A stretch of 64,000 nt of DNA from Saccharomyces paradoxus (GCF_002079055.1 NC_047501.1:930001-994000); one strand, 5' to 3'. Shown: positions 18,524-28,304, numbered from the stretch's first letter. The notes: generated from the sequence alone by a model not told the origin. Made by a program: numbers and translations.

Positions 18524-18886
18524 AATTCTCATGTAGTCCCTCTGGTGGCTTCGCAGAATAGTTGTGGGAGCGTATTCTAGCTTGTTTTGGACGTCGCTCG
18601 AAGTTTCTTTTTTGAAGCGTTCTTCGTTCCCAGAAGTTTTAGCTTTTTCCGATAGTGTATGTCACGTAGCGAACTTGCTTATCCAAGTGTTAAAGGAACT
18701 TCAGATCTAAACTTACTCTTGTTCTTATTCACCCAAATCTCAGAGACAATGTGTCTTCGGTCGTTTCAGATGTAATTGGCAATTACCCTCTTAAGTAATC
18801 GCTAGCGTTTTTTTCATCTGCGACATAGTTGTTACTATCAACTTAGCTTACCCAGTTTCAACCATGACATTACTGACCTTTTGCTC
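18524..18886. other. Spacer between Ty1 relic and tRNA-Met
   Basis: 363 bp upstream of the tRNA gene. No ORF, LTR or other RNA gene is recognised. The first five bases (AATTC) form one copy of the probable target-site duplication. Confidence 0.5.
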
Positions 18887-18959
18887 GCTTCAGTAGCTCA
18901 GTAGGAAGAGCGTCAGTCTCATAATCTGAAGGTCGAGAGTTCGAACCTCCCCTGGAGCA
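18887..18959 (+). tRNA. tM(CAU): Elongator tRNA-Met (CAT anticodon)
   Basis: 73 nt. The acceptor stem GCTTCAG pairs with CTGGAGC (one wobble), with discriminator A. The D arm contains AGCTCAGTAGG, the anticodon loop CTCATAA carries CAT, and the T arm contains the GTTCGAAC B box. The sequence matches yeast elongator tRNA-Met as known and lacks initiator features. A T7 terminator follows at 18966-18972. Corresponds by position to tM(CAU)O2 next to TYE7. Confidence 0.97.
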
Positions 18960-18965
18960 GTGAAA

Positions 18966-18972
18966 TTTTTTT
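18966..18972 (+). terminator. Pol III T-tract terminator of tRNA-Met
   Basis: Seven consecutive T residues six bases after the mature tRNA end. Confidence 0.85.
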
Positions 18973-19662
18973 ATTGTTAATAAAACCCGGCCGAGCGATA
19001 TTTTGCTCCGAGCAAATTGTCCATCAAAGGGGAAAATAGAAAAGGTACAAGAAAACTTCTTTAAGAATATAATGCTGAAAATATATGTTTCGTACTTAGT
19101 TTAGTTATGGCGTGACATAATAACGGGTTGTGAATGTAATGAATAGAAAAAAACCGTAATAAGGTAAATAAAGTAAAATGAAAAAATTTTGAGAAAAGAG
19201 TTCGTTCGTATAAATCATTAAGGTGTATGTGTTTGTTGAAATAAAAAAATCACTTTTTTTATTTTTTCGGTTTTGGCATACATATCCGTCTGTAGCTGAG
19301 ACGGAATTTTGTCATGTCTTGTGCTTTCTTGGTTATGAACCACGCGTCATTAATGTGTATAAAGGAAGAATAAAATTAGAAAATTCTGAATAATACGAAA
19401 TAGAAAAGAAAAAGATATGAAAACGCATCATGAATTTATCACCTTTCTCTGGTGGAGGGTTGTTTTTTTTTGATCTTTTTGAATGTTTTTTCCAACTTCT
19501 TTTTTTTTTTTGCTTGTATTCTTGTCTGTTATGACGCAGCTTTATTTTTTTTAGGCTTGATTTTGAAAGTGTTTCACCAAGAAAAAAAATCGCATGAGAA
19601 AAAAAAAGGAGAAAGGAATTTCTATCGTAATTTTATAATATTGGCGTTTAAGCAGGCTTTCT
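18973..19662. other. tRNA-Met to TYE7 3' spacer
   Basis: About 690 bp, AT-rich with several A and T homopolymers (for example 19254-19266 and 19500-19511). No gene or LTR recognised. It contains the TYE7 3' region. Confidence 0.5.
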
Positions 19663-20538
19663 TTATTTTTGGTCTTGTTTCAAAGTGTCGATTTCACTTT
19701 TCAATCTTTGAACTTCCATTTCGTATAGTCGTTCATTGTTTTGTAGATATAGAATATAGTCAACAGCTTTTTCCAGGATCATGCTTTTATTAAGCTTCGT
19801 GCTTGTAGCTGTGCCAGATGGTAGGGGAGTAGCAGCGGCAGTTTCCGTGCCGTCTTCATCCTGCTTTTTTACAGAATCACCCACTTCAAAAGCTGTTTGT
19901 TCACTTGCCACCCATGGGATAATCTGCTGTAGTCTTGCAATCTTTGTGTTGATGTTTATTCTGTAACGTTTTTCGATCTTATTGTGAGCTTGCTTTTGGA
20001 AGGGTGTTAGTCTTTTTCTTGGAGCCCTCTTTTTCGTCTCCTTGGCGTCCAGACCTGTTTTTATAAATGAGTCGTTTAGCTCGATTTCGTTCTTAAGTTG
20101 GGTATTATCATCATTATTATCAGTATTTATCATGTTGGGCATCAATTGCAACGAAGTTGCTTCGAAATCAGCCAAAGAAAGGGCATTGTCGTCCTCTTCT
20201 CTTTTTATCGAATTGCTAACCTCTGGAGAATGCGAGTATGAAGAAGGATTACTGAAAAATTGATCCGTTGGGAAAAGAGCAGATTCCTCGTTGTTGGAAG
20301 AAATAAATTGGTCTTCGATGGGAGAGCCTATCGAAGAGCTAGATGCAGAGGAAATAATGTTTTCCAATGGTTCGAACCATGTGGAGGAAGATGCAGAAAG
20401 GACTGAAGATGAGTCTTTGTTGGCGTTGATATGACTAGTTCCGTCATTTTCATCCGACAACCAATTATCAAACTCAGATTCAGGTTTAATTAAAGTAGTT
20501 TCACTAGATCTAACATTTCTGTCTAAAATAGAGTTCAT
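19663..20538 (-). CDS. TYE7: Tye7, bHLH activator of glycolytic genes
   Basis: 291 residues, as in S. cerevisiae. The N-terminus is acidic and Ser-rich. The C-terminal 123 residues (from 169) carry a basic helix-loop-helix-zipper: a basic region with His185, Glu189 and Arg193, a long loop of about 40 residues, and helix 2 running into a Leu-repeat zipper at the C-terminus. Tyr192 in Glu-Lys-Arg-Tyr-Arg is the hallmark of SREBP-type bHLH proteins in place of the usual Arg. Tye7 binds E-boxes and activates glycolytic genes with Gcr1 in the nucleus. The 2.2 kb upstream are gene-free and hold two CACGTG E-boxes. The ATG at 20538 is the family start. Confidence 0.97.
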   Translation of the reverse strand: MNSILDRNVRSSETTLIKPESEFDNWLSDENDGTSHINANKDSSSVLSASSSTWFEPLENIISSASSSSIGSPIEDQFISSNNEESALFPTDQFFSNPSSYSHSPEVSNSIKREEDDNALSLADFEATSLQLMPNMINTDNNDDNTQLKNEIELNDSFIKTGLDAKETKKRAPRKRLTPFQKQAHNKIEKRYRININTKIARLQQIIPWVASEQTAFEVGDSVKKQDEDGTETAAATPLPSGTATSTKLNKSMILEKAVDYILYLQNNERLYEMEVQRLKSEIDTLKQDQK

Positions 20539-21563
20539 AATTGTTAAACTTGAATAGATATGATGGTATGTTGTTTGTCTTTATTTTTATTTTGCACTAA
20601 AAGTTATTGAAGTGAACAAAAAAAAAATAGCAAAGTAAAGAGACTTTAGATTGGGACTGCTTTGGTGGTTTACGTTTAATAAGAAAGAATGAGAGAAGAG
20701 AAATATGTAAATAATAAAGGTTGATGGTTGGGAAATATAAAATAAGTATGTAAGTAAGATAGGTTTGCTTTCTCATGAATTGATATATGAAGGGAAAGAG
20801 GATGTAAATAAGTTTAAAGTTTGGAGATAACAAAAGAAGTTTATATAAGTACATTTGATTGTTGAGGTGAGAAAAAAAAGGTAACAGAGGTGGAAAAAAT
20901 TAATAGCAAACGTTGCGTTTTGCGTTCTACTAAGAATGGAAATGTCGCAGACACGGTATCATCTATACCGTAAAAAAGAAATTAAAAATGAAAATTGTTA
21001 TTTGGTGAGCTCTGAACGTGCGCAGAGCAAGAATCCCATTGTACGGTTCGTACGTGGGCACAATGAATTGCGACTAGGGTAAGAAACTACCGCAGCAGCA
21101 TGAACATTCTAGAACAAAATTATAATTCCTTACCGAATGGAGAGAGGCCACGTTGTTAGGGGAGCAACAGCGCAATTGAAGCTAGCCCAATCCCACTCCA
21201 AAAGGGCTTGAGGAAAGCCGGAACTGGGCTAAGCAGTCCCCGCGGGTGAAAGTCAACGTCAGTTTATTCCGGTTTCAAAAGGAGGATTTTCCGGGATGCC
21301 GCTGGGTGTAGCACGCACATTTAGATGCGTGCGTCATTTATTCTTACCCATGCAGTGCCTGCCAGATCCGGTAAGTACCGCCTAACGCAGCGCACAACTG
21401 AGGGTGAATGGGTTTTAAGATGTTGCGGTTAAAGGAAGTTACCGCATTTGGTAGGGTGTGGTGATGTCTCTTTTCCCAAACAAGACTGAGACATGTTTAT
21501 TCCGCCGACTTTTTTTTGCTTTGACATAATAGAACATCCAAGAATGGTTATTTCACCATTTTC

Positions 21564-21569
21564 CACGTG
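21564..21569. promoter_or_regulatory. CACGTG E-box upstream of TYE7
   Basis: Palindromic CACGTG about 1.03 kb upstream of TYE7. Candidate for Tye7 itself, Cbf1 or Pho4; flank TTCCACGTGT. Confidence 0.4.
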
Positions 21570-21722
21570 TTTGTAACATAAACGAAAATTCTGGTTTATA
21601 ACTGGGGCGTGCCAGTCTGAGTCGTATTAGCGCCCTCCCCCCCCCTGTGTTCAACAATGTTGCAGGATCAGCATTGCATATATGCCGATTTAGCGTTGCT
21701 AAATTGATCATTGCTGGGTTTG

Positions 21723-21728
21723 CACGTG
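21723..21728. promoter_or_regulatory. Second CACGTG E-box upstream of TYE7
   Basis: CACGTG in the context GCACGTGATG. The reverse strand gives TCACGTG, the Cbf1 preference. It lies 154 bp beyond the first E-box. Confidence 0.4.
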
Positions 21729-22750
21729 ATGGCAATAGGTTTTGTTTCGTGCTCGACCCCTAATGTTAGACCAAGCAGGGAACGTGGCAAATGCGGGTAG
21801 TGCATTTTTTACGTAAACCGTAGATAGGTTCCTTTTTTTCTTAAAGTCTTTCCCACTGTTGATAAGAATGTGAAAAAGTAAACGATAAGATCAGGACTTG
21901 CTTCACCAATAATCCGAAAATTTTTCATTTTAGAAGTTGTATCCCAAGAGCTGTTCATATTTCTGTGCTGCATGCACGTCCGCTTTTCAGACAGAAAAAC
22001 AGGCGTAGCAGCAGTATGAATACAAGCGCGCTTATCTGTCGCTCTTGTTACTTGGATAGGGAATCATATTACTGGGCAGGCGCTGACGGAAACGCGCATG
22101 AGATAAAGCATACGCAAATCATCAAGGTTATCTGCATTTAATCTTAAAGACTTCTTTATATCCCACAATTGGGTTGCAAATGCCTATTAGGTTACAACTC
22201 CCATGGCCCCATTTTGTTCAGAGCAATCCTGCCAAGAATAACAGATCTCTTTTATACCTAAATACTGAGTATCTAAACTCCCATATAACCGCCTCGTGAT
22301 AATTTGATATCCTCGAATTCAATATATCATCATGTTCTTGTCTCCGCCTTGAGCCGCTCAAAGAGGATGATGCTGTGGACTAGTGGATGAGAGCAAATAT
22401 TTTTCTTACAAATAGTAGGCTGATTCAATTTTTTATTGAGCAATACTTACTAGTGTCCTTTTAGTTGCATTCCTTGATTTCGAAGAGCCATTTCAGTTTT
22501 AAAGGTCTTCTAGAAGAGAGTTTACCCGGTAGCATTCGGCAATTGACAAAAGTTACCGGTGGTACAAATTTGGTAATAGATATTCAACTTTTAAATAGAT
22601 TCACTATTTTACGTTACTTATGGCTTACGCTCTGCGCTACGCGGGATGCAAAAGCGGCCCAAAAAATACTTTAATTAGATACATTAAAAAATGAAAATTA
22701 AGAGAGGGTCCGGGGTACGTGGTATTTGTACGCCGACTAAAGATCAATAA

Positions 22751-23122
22751 TGTTGGTGTTGATAATCAGAGGTTAATAATAGTATTAATGAAGAAATAAG
22801 TATTGGTCTTCTTATACTATATAAGAGAAGTATTAAAATACACGCCGATTGGTCATATTAATTATGATCGATATAATAGTGATTCCTGTAGTTACTATAC
22901 ATTGATGTGACAACTCATATTCCTCATATATGTAGCTACCATATCATGTTCAACTAATAGGTCTTTAACTCAGCTTCAGTATTGCCTGAGCTTCTCGTTT
23001 AACATTCCTTCTGCAATAGGTGCAATCACACTTAAACGTATAAGAGGTGTACATTAATATACGATGTAAGCATTAGATTGTTACCATAGCAATGCCACTA
23101 TTAATTACTACTCGTTCCAACA
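22751..23122 (-). repeat. Ty4-type (tau) LTR
   Basis: 372 bp, close to the 371-bp tau LTR of Ty4. The minus strand begins TGTTGGAACGAG and ends CACCAACA, so it has matched TGTTGG...CCAACA ends. It looks nearly whole as an LTR, with no internal Ty4 sequence attached. The flanking 5-mers AATAA and TTTAT do not match, so the insertion junctions have probably been altered by recombination. Confidence 0.8.
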
Positions 23123-23200
23123 TTTATATACCTCTCTTATATAGTATAAGAAGATCCATACTTATTCTTTAATACTACTATTAACCTCTAATTATCAACA
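23123..23200 (+). repeat. Ty4-type LTR 3'-end fragment, opposite orientation
   Basis: 78 bp resembling the end of a tau LTR read on the + strand (the shared TTATATAGTATAAGAAGA and ending ATTATCAACA). It abuts the full tau LTR head to head, so the two form an inverted repeat (22757-22835 with 23123-23200). Older and partial. Confidence 0.7.
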
Positions 23201-23269
23201 GTTTCGTACGTTCTATATCTAGGTTGGTAAATCTAGTAATGCTGTTCTATACCATTTTGAGATGCAACA
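23201..23269 (-). repeat. Ty3-type (sigma) LTR 5'-end remnant
   Basis: On the minus strand it starts TGTTGCATCTCAAAATG, close to the sigma start TGTTGTATCTCAAAATG. Its edge is 16 bp upstream of the mature tRNA-Pro 5' end, the characteristic Ty3 integration position. The remainder is diverged and cut by the tau insertions. Confidence 0.7.
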
Positions 23270-23285
23270 AATCCACAAATCACGC

Positions 23286-23390
23286 GGGCGTGTGGTCTAG
23301 TGGTATGATTCTCGCTTTGGGCGATCCCTCTGATAAAACAGAAGGAACAAAGCATGCGAGAGGCCCTGGGTTCAATTCCCAGCTCGCCCC
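23286..23390 (+). tRNA. tP(UGG): tRNA-Pro (TGG anticodon) with intron
   Basis: The acceptor stem GGGCGTG pairs with CTCGCCC (including the T-T pair known for this tRNA), with discriminator C. The anticodon stem CTCGC/GCGAG encloses TTTGGG, then a 33-nt intron at 23322-23354 (after position 37), then T38. The T arm contains the GGTTCAATTCC B box. A T6 terminator follows directly (23391-23396). The exons match yeast tRNA-Pro(UGG); the intron differs from the S288C intron I remember. Position corresponds to tP(UGG)O3. Confidence 0.96.
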
Positions 23391-23577
23391 TTTTTTGCAC
23401 TTTCATTGAACTCATTCGATCAATTTTGACTCTTATGCACAAAGATACTAATACAAAAAAAAAATGATTATTGTTAAAAGCGTCCTAACTTTTGTAACAC
23501 CATTATCAACATGAGATAAATAGACTTTTTTTGTCACATTAATGCCGACTAGCATAAGTTAAAAAAGATTGAGACGC

Positions 23578-23668
23578 ACTTCCGTCACATATTCTTTTAT
23601 ATAGTATAAAAAAGATGACCTCGCTTTCACTTTGGTTATTATTATAAGCTAAAGACTTAGTATCAACA
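23578..23668 (+). repeat. Possible old Ty4-like LTR end
   Basis: Contains TTTTATATAGTATAA and ends TAGTATCAACA, echoing the 3' end of the tau LTRs at the other side of the tRNA gene. Similarity in between is weak. A chance resemblance in AT-rich DNA cannot be excluded. Confidence 0.35.
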
Positions 23669-24101
23669 ATATACTCTATGTCACCGCATTTAGCTGCTTT
23701 GTAGTGGTGGTTTTTTTGTCTACGCCCTTTCGAATGTAACCGGCGTCTGCTTCTTTTTTTAGTAATACCTCAAACACACTTTATGATGAACGAGCATATT
23801 GGCACATCGTTTACCTTGTTTCACTATCATGTACGAAGCAATTGAATACTTTGCAAATAATAAATGGCTCCTGGTTGCATCTCAACCAATATTAAGGTAT
23901 GTAGTGATGAACAATTGCTATAACTAACAGTTATGAACAGCAGCTCTTATAGTGTCAACTTCTGATCAATCGGGTTGGGTCTAAGACTTCTCTGAATTTT
24001 AATCATTAGGTTCGCTGGACAATATAACAATTAGCCCAAAATGATTGAGGGCTTATTCGTTTTCATAATTGAAGCGTTAGATCCAATAGCACTTTGGAAA
24101 C

Positions 24102-24407
24102 ATGCAGCGGAAAAAGAGAAACATAATGATAGGCATGATGGTGTTTGTCGCATTGACAAGTGCAACTAATCTTTACGATAATGGTACTATATGCGTTCAG
24201 TTAGGGTTCTTTTTATGCCACTTATATATCACTGGCGCTCATTATAAGTGGAGTAAACACAAAAATTATCTTGATTCTTTCTGGCGTTCTTTTGTACAGA
24301 TGACAATAGGTGCGGTACCGCAGAATTCAAATAAAGTAACAATGATATTGATTAAACAAGAATCAACCACACGTAAATTCTATGACGGTCTAAAGCGAGG
24401 AAATTAA
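24102..24407 (+). CDS. Unrecognised 101-residue ORF, possibly remnant of a membrane protein gene
   Basis: ATG at 24102, 101 codons. There are one or two hydrophobic stretches (about residues 9-21 and 28-45), then a Lys/Trp/Ser-rich tail. I do not recognise the family. Just upstream, two other frames read Met-Tyr-Glu-Ala-Ile-Glu-Tyr-Phe (from 23829) and Met-Ile-Glu-Gly-Leu-Phe-Val-Phe (from about 24041), each closing after 30-45 codons. Together they could be pieces of one decayed host gene, but the frames are short and this may be chance. S. cerevisiae has no verified gene here. Confidence 0.2.
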   Translation: MQRKKRNIMIGMMVFVALTSATNLYDNGTICVQLGFFLCHLYITGAHYKWSKHKNYLDSFWRSFVQMTIGAVPQNSNKVTMILIKQESTTRKFYDGLKRGN

Positions 24408-25346
24408 TGGTTTTACATAATATCAAAACATTTCAGTTTTTGTTTTATATCTTGCCCATTCACAAATCCTACTTCGTTATGCCAGTAATCAGCAGACGAT
24501 AATTAATCCCTGTTCTGATAATCTTGAGAGAGTGGATAGTAATATTTTATTGACATGAATAATCAGTGCAATAGTAGATTACTGTACCGACATATATTCC
24601 AAAAAAAAAAAAGCAAGTCTGCTCAAAAAAACTGTACTGCTATTGCGACGTTGCTATCCGATACAACTAAATAATTTTCTTACTATGAGCCTAAACCGTG
24701 ATAGCTTCTGGTTAGCACAATTAAAAAAAATTCAAATATCCTTGCAATTTCGTGTTCAGAAATATCAGTTGAAGGCCACTATAGAGTTCAGGGTATTGAG
24801 CCTTTGCTACGATTTTTCCCTATAATTTGCTTTCACCCCAGACCTGACATCCACACCTATTTTAATTACTTCAAAAATAAAAATGAAAATATATTAGAAG
24901 CTGTGATCCAATCTGTAAACCAGATTGGAATTCAACAACTCCTCTTTCCTTTGAAATGAATGTCTTTGAGTTGATATAGATTGTTGCAGGTTACTCATCA
25001 CGTTTATTGACTATCAATTTGCTGATGTCCTCGTTTTATTTATATTTTTCTTCAGCGGATCAATTTTCAACAGAGGCAACGATGGAAAAACGCAGGCAAA
25101 GAAGAAAACAAAATCATGAAAAATGTGAAATGCTCATGCACATCGCATCAACTTGAATATTGATTCAGAGATATATAGAGTTAGACTTTACGGCAACCTT
25201 TGAGCACCAATACTATTTGGCATAATTTAAAAACCTGGTTCTTGATTTTAAACAAATTTAACTGAAGATTTCCCTATTAAAGAAGTAACAAGTTGACAGA
25301 TTTTTTCAAAAATAAATCGATACTGGATTTCTAAACATATCCAGCG

Positions 25347-28304
25347 ATGGGTGAATATGATGAGGTTGTAGATTTGCTGGACAGCGATTTGGAATATTCT
25401 ATAAATAGGAAAACACCTGATAAAGAAAATTGTTTTACTCAGTCAAGTTTCAATGATTCGCACTTAACTGGAAGAACTGGCGGCTTGAATGCGAGGTCTT
25501 TCCTATCTACGTTAAGCGATGATTCCTTAATTGAATATGTGAATCAACTGTCCCAAACCAATAAGAGCAATTCTAATTTAACTGCAGGGACTCCAAGATT
25601 TACTACTGAGCATATCAGCTGTGATGATTTACATGCTGATCTTAGCTGTAGCGAAGATTCACCCATAGCTCATAGCGTTACCGAGATCCAAGAAAGTGGT
25701 AGCAATAATGAAGATGTTAACAAAAATACTGTCTATACTAGGGAGAATTATTTCCAGGACAAGGCGCAAGGACAAAGCCTGCAGGACCAAATGTTAAGAG
25801 ATCAATATAAAGATCAAATTTCCAGTCAAAGCAGTAAAGTATTCAAAAATTGCGTCATCTATATAAATGGCTACACAAAACCTGGCAGATTGCAACTACA
25901 TGAGATGATAGTTTTACATGGCGGAAAGTTTTTACACTACTTGTCTTCAAAAAAAACGGTTACTCACATAGTAGCTTCCAATTTACCATTAAAGAAAAGG
26001 ATTGAATTTGCAAATTACAAAGTAGTCAGTCCGGATTGGATAATTGATAGCATCAAAGAAGCAAGATTAGTGCCCTGGCAAAATTACTCGTTGACGTCTA
26101 AACTTGATGAGCAGCAAAAAAAACTAGATAATTGTAAAACCGTAAATTCTATTCCATTGCCCTCAAAGACTACTCTGCATAAAAGACCTACACATGTTGG
26201 TTGGGCATTGTTGCCAGTAGAACAGCCGTCACTAGCAGATCTCAATAATTTGGAATCGAAAAGAATAGTTGCTTGTGATGATCCGAATTTCCTTACTTCC
26301 TATTTTGCCCATTCGAGGTTACATCATCTCTCCGCATGGAAAGCCAACCTAAAAGATAAATTTTTGAATGAACACATCAACAGGTACACCAAAATTACGA
26401 ATAAGGACACCTATACTATCTTCCATATCGATTTTGACTGTTTTTTCGCAACCGTTGCATACCTATGTAGAAGTGCTTGCTTCTCATCATGCGATTTCAA
26501 AAGGGATCCTATAGTGGTATGCCATGGTACTAAAAACTCTGATATAGCTAGTTGCAATTATGTGGCAAGGTCATATGGGATTAAAAATGGAATGTGGGTG
26601 TCTCAAGCAGAAAAGATGTTGCCAAATGGGATCAAACTAACATCGCTACCGTATAATTTTGAGCAATTTCAGTTAAAATCGGAAGCATTTTACAGTACTC
26701 TCAAAGGATTGAACATATTCAATTTGATTTTACCCATATCAATTGATGAAGCTGTTTGTGCAAGGGTAATCTCTGATGATATTCATAATACTAAAACCTT
26801 AAATGCGAAGCTGTGTGAGGAAATACGCCAAGAAGTTTTCCAAGGAACAGATGGTTGTACGGTGAGTATTGGATGTTCCGATTCTCTTGTATTAGCAAGG
26901 CTAGCTCTCAAAGTGGCGAAACCAAATGGTTACAATATCACGTTTAAGAGTGATCTATCGGAGAAATTCTGGTGTAATTTCAAATTAGACGATCTGCCTG
27001 GAGTTGGGCGTTCTATTCTTTCAAGGTTAGAATCAACATTTCACAGTCCACATTCTTTAAATGATTTGAGAAAAAGATACACTTTAGATACCTTGAAGGC
27101 GAGCGTCGGCTCCAAGTTAGGTATGAAGATACATCTCGCATTACAAGGCCAAGATGATGAAGAAAGCTTGAAAATACTGTACGATCCCAAAGAAGTCTTA
27201 CAAAGGAAATCATTATCAATCGATATCAATTGGGGAATCAGGTTTGGAAATATCACCCAGGTAGACTTATTCATAGAAAGAGGTTGTCAGTATCTTTTGA
27301 AAAAATTGAATGAAATCAACAAAACAACGTCACAAATCACATTAAAACTGATGAGAAGATGTAAAGATGCCCCTATTGAACCTCCAAAATATATGGGGAT
27401 GGGAAGGTGTGACTCATTCAGTCGTAGCAGCAGATTAGGCATTCCGACAAACGAATTTGGAATTATTGCTACCGAAATGAAAAGTTTGTATCGAACATTA
27501 GGCTGCCCCCCAAAGGAATTAAGAGGCCTTGCTCTACAATTTAACAAATTGGTTGATGTGGGACCGGATAATAATCAGCTGAAACTGAGGCTACCATTTA
27601 AAACAATAGTGACGAACAAAGCTTTCGAGAGCTTACCAGATGATGTAAAAAATGACATTAATAACGAGTTCGAGAAAAGAATTTATATGAGAAAAGAATC
27701 TGGGTTGGACTCTAGCTTATTGAGCTCTAAAAAGAAAGGAATTACCATTCCCAGACCAGAAGCACATGATTTGCCCAGCACTATGGAAGAACAATTTATG
27801 AGTGAACTACCAACCCAGGTTCGAGCAGAAGTAAGGCATGATTTGAGAATTCAGAAAAAAATCCAACGGACGAAGTTAGGAAACCTACAAGAAAAGATAA
27901 AAAGGAGAGAAGAGAGCTTACAAAACGAAAAAATTCATTTCATGGGCCACAATAGTATTTTCAAGCCAATCAAATTTCAAAATTTGACACGGTTCAAAAA
28001 GATTTGTCAGTTGGTGAAACAATGGGTTGCCGAAACTTTGGGTGATGGGGGGCCACATGAGAAAGATGTTAAATTATTCGTGAAATATTTGATCAAACTT
28101 TGTGATTCTAATAGAGTCCATTTAGTTCTTCATTTATCGAACCTAATATCAAGGGAATTGAATCTTCGTGCCTCTTTAAATCAGGATCATTCTGGCTTCC
28201 AAACGTGGGAAAGGATCTTACTCAATGATATAATTCCACTTTTAAACAGAAATAAACATACTTACCAGACTGTGCGTAAACTTGACATGGACTTTGAAGT
28301 TTGA
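25347..28304 (+). CDS. REV1: Rev1, deoxycytidyl transferase and translesion scaffold
   Basis: 985 residues, as in S. cerevisiae. A BRCT domain lies at about 160-250 (Gly-Gly-Lys-Phe-Leu ... Ser-Pro-Asp-Trp-Ile). A Y-family polymerase core covers about 355-745, with catalytic Asp362 (in Ile-Asp-Phe-Asp) and Asp467/Glu468 (in Ser-Ile-Asp-Glu), matching the yeast active site. Ubiquitin-binding motifs are expected around 745-830, and the C-terminal domain that binds Pol zeta covers the last 100 residues. Rev1 inserts dCMP opposite abasic sites and recruits Rev3-Rev7 in the nucleus. The N-terminal 120 residues look more diverged than the core. It is convergent with PYK2 (153 bp). Confidence 0.98.
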   Translation: MGEYDEVVDLLDSDLEYSINRKTPDKENCFTQSSFNDSHLTGRTGGLNARSFLSTLSDDSLIEYVNQLSQTNKSNSNLTAGTPRFTTEHISCDDLHADLSCSEDSPIAHSVTEIQESGSNNEDVNKNTVYTRENYFQDKAQGQSLQDQMLRDQYKDQISSQSSKVFKNCVIYINGYTKPGRLQLHEMIVLHGGKFLHYLSSKKTVTHIVASNLPLKKRIEFANYKVVSPDWIIDSIKEARLVPWQNYSLTSKLDEQQKKLDNCKTVNSIPLPSKTTLHKRPTHVGWALLPVEQPSLADLNNLESKRIVACDDPNFLTSYFAHSRLHHLSAWKANLKDKFLNEHINRYTKITNKDTYTIFHIDFDCFFATVAYLCRSACFSSCDFKRDPIVVCHGTKNSDIASCNYVARSYGIKNGMWVSQAEKMLPNGIKLTSLPYNFEQFQLKSEAFYSTLKGLNIFNLILPISIDEAVCARVISDDIHNTKTLNAKLCEEIRQEVFQGTDGCTVSIGCSDSLVLARLALKVAKPNGYNITFKSDLSEKFWCNFKLDDLPGVGRSILSRLESTFHSPHSLNDLRKRYTLDTLKASVGSKLGMKIHLALQGQDDEESLKILYDPKEVLQRKSLSIDINWGIRFGNITQVDLFIERGCQYLLKKLNEINKTTSQITLKLMRRCKDAPIEPPKYMGMGRCDSFSRSSRLGIPTNEFGIIATEMKSLYRTLGCPPKELRGLALQFNKLVDVGPDNNQLKLRLPFKTIVTNKAFESLPDDVKNDINNEFEKRIYMRKESGLDSSLLSSKKKGITIPRPEAHDLPSTMEEQFMSELPTQVRAEVRHDLRIQKKIQRTKLGNLQEKIKRREESLQNEKIHFMGHNSIFKPIKFQNLTRFKKICQLVKQWVAETLGDGGPHEKDVKLFVKYLIKLCDSNRVHLVLHLSNLISRELNLRASLNQDHSGFQTWERILLNDIIPLLNRNKHTYQTVRKLDMDFEV

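Larger units (their letters stand above)
20539..22750 (-). promoter_or_regulatory. Long TYE7 upstream region
   Basis: 2.2 kb without a recognised gene between TYE7 and the LTR cluster, unusually long for this genome. It contains two palindromic CACGTG E-boxes (21564-21569 and 21723-21728), a C9 run near 21636-21644, and blocks of raised GC content around 21150-21450. It fits a complex regulated promoter. The short open stretch near 22465 lacks an ATG start. Confidence 0.5.
23397..25346. other. tRNA-Pro to REV1 accessory spacer
   Basis: Nearly 2 kb without a recognised gene. It contains a possible diverged LTR end near 23578-23668, a 101-codon frame (24102-24407) with short interrupted frames before it (from about 23829), A/T homopolymers, and the REV1 promoter in the last few hundred bases. 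Confidence 0.5.

Noticed and set aside
22465-22674. 69-codon open stretch near the LTR cluster
   Set aside because: It begins at TTG with no ATG, is not similar to known proteins and lies in accessory spacer.
23895-23941. GTATGT...CTAAC...AG resembling a spliceosomal intron
   Set aside because: It would be shorter than known yeast introns, and joining the flanks does not give a longer frame.
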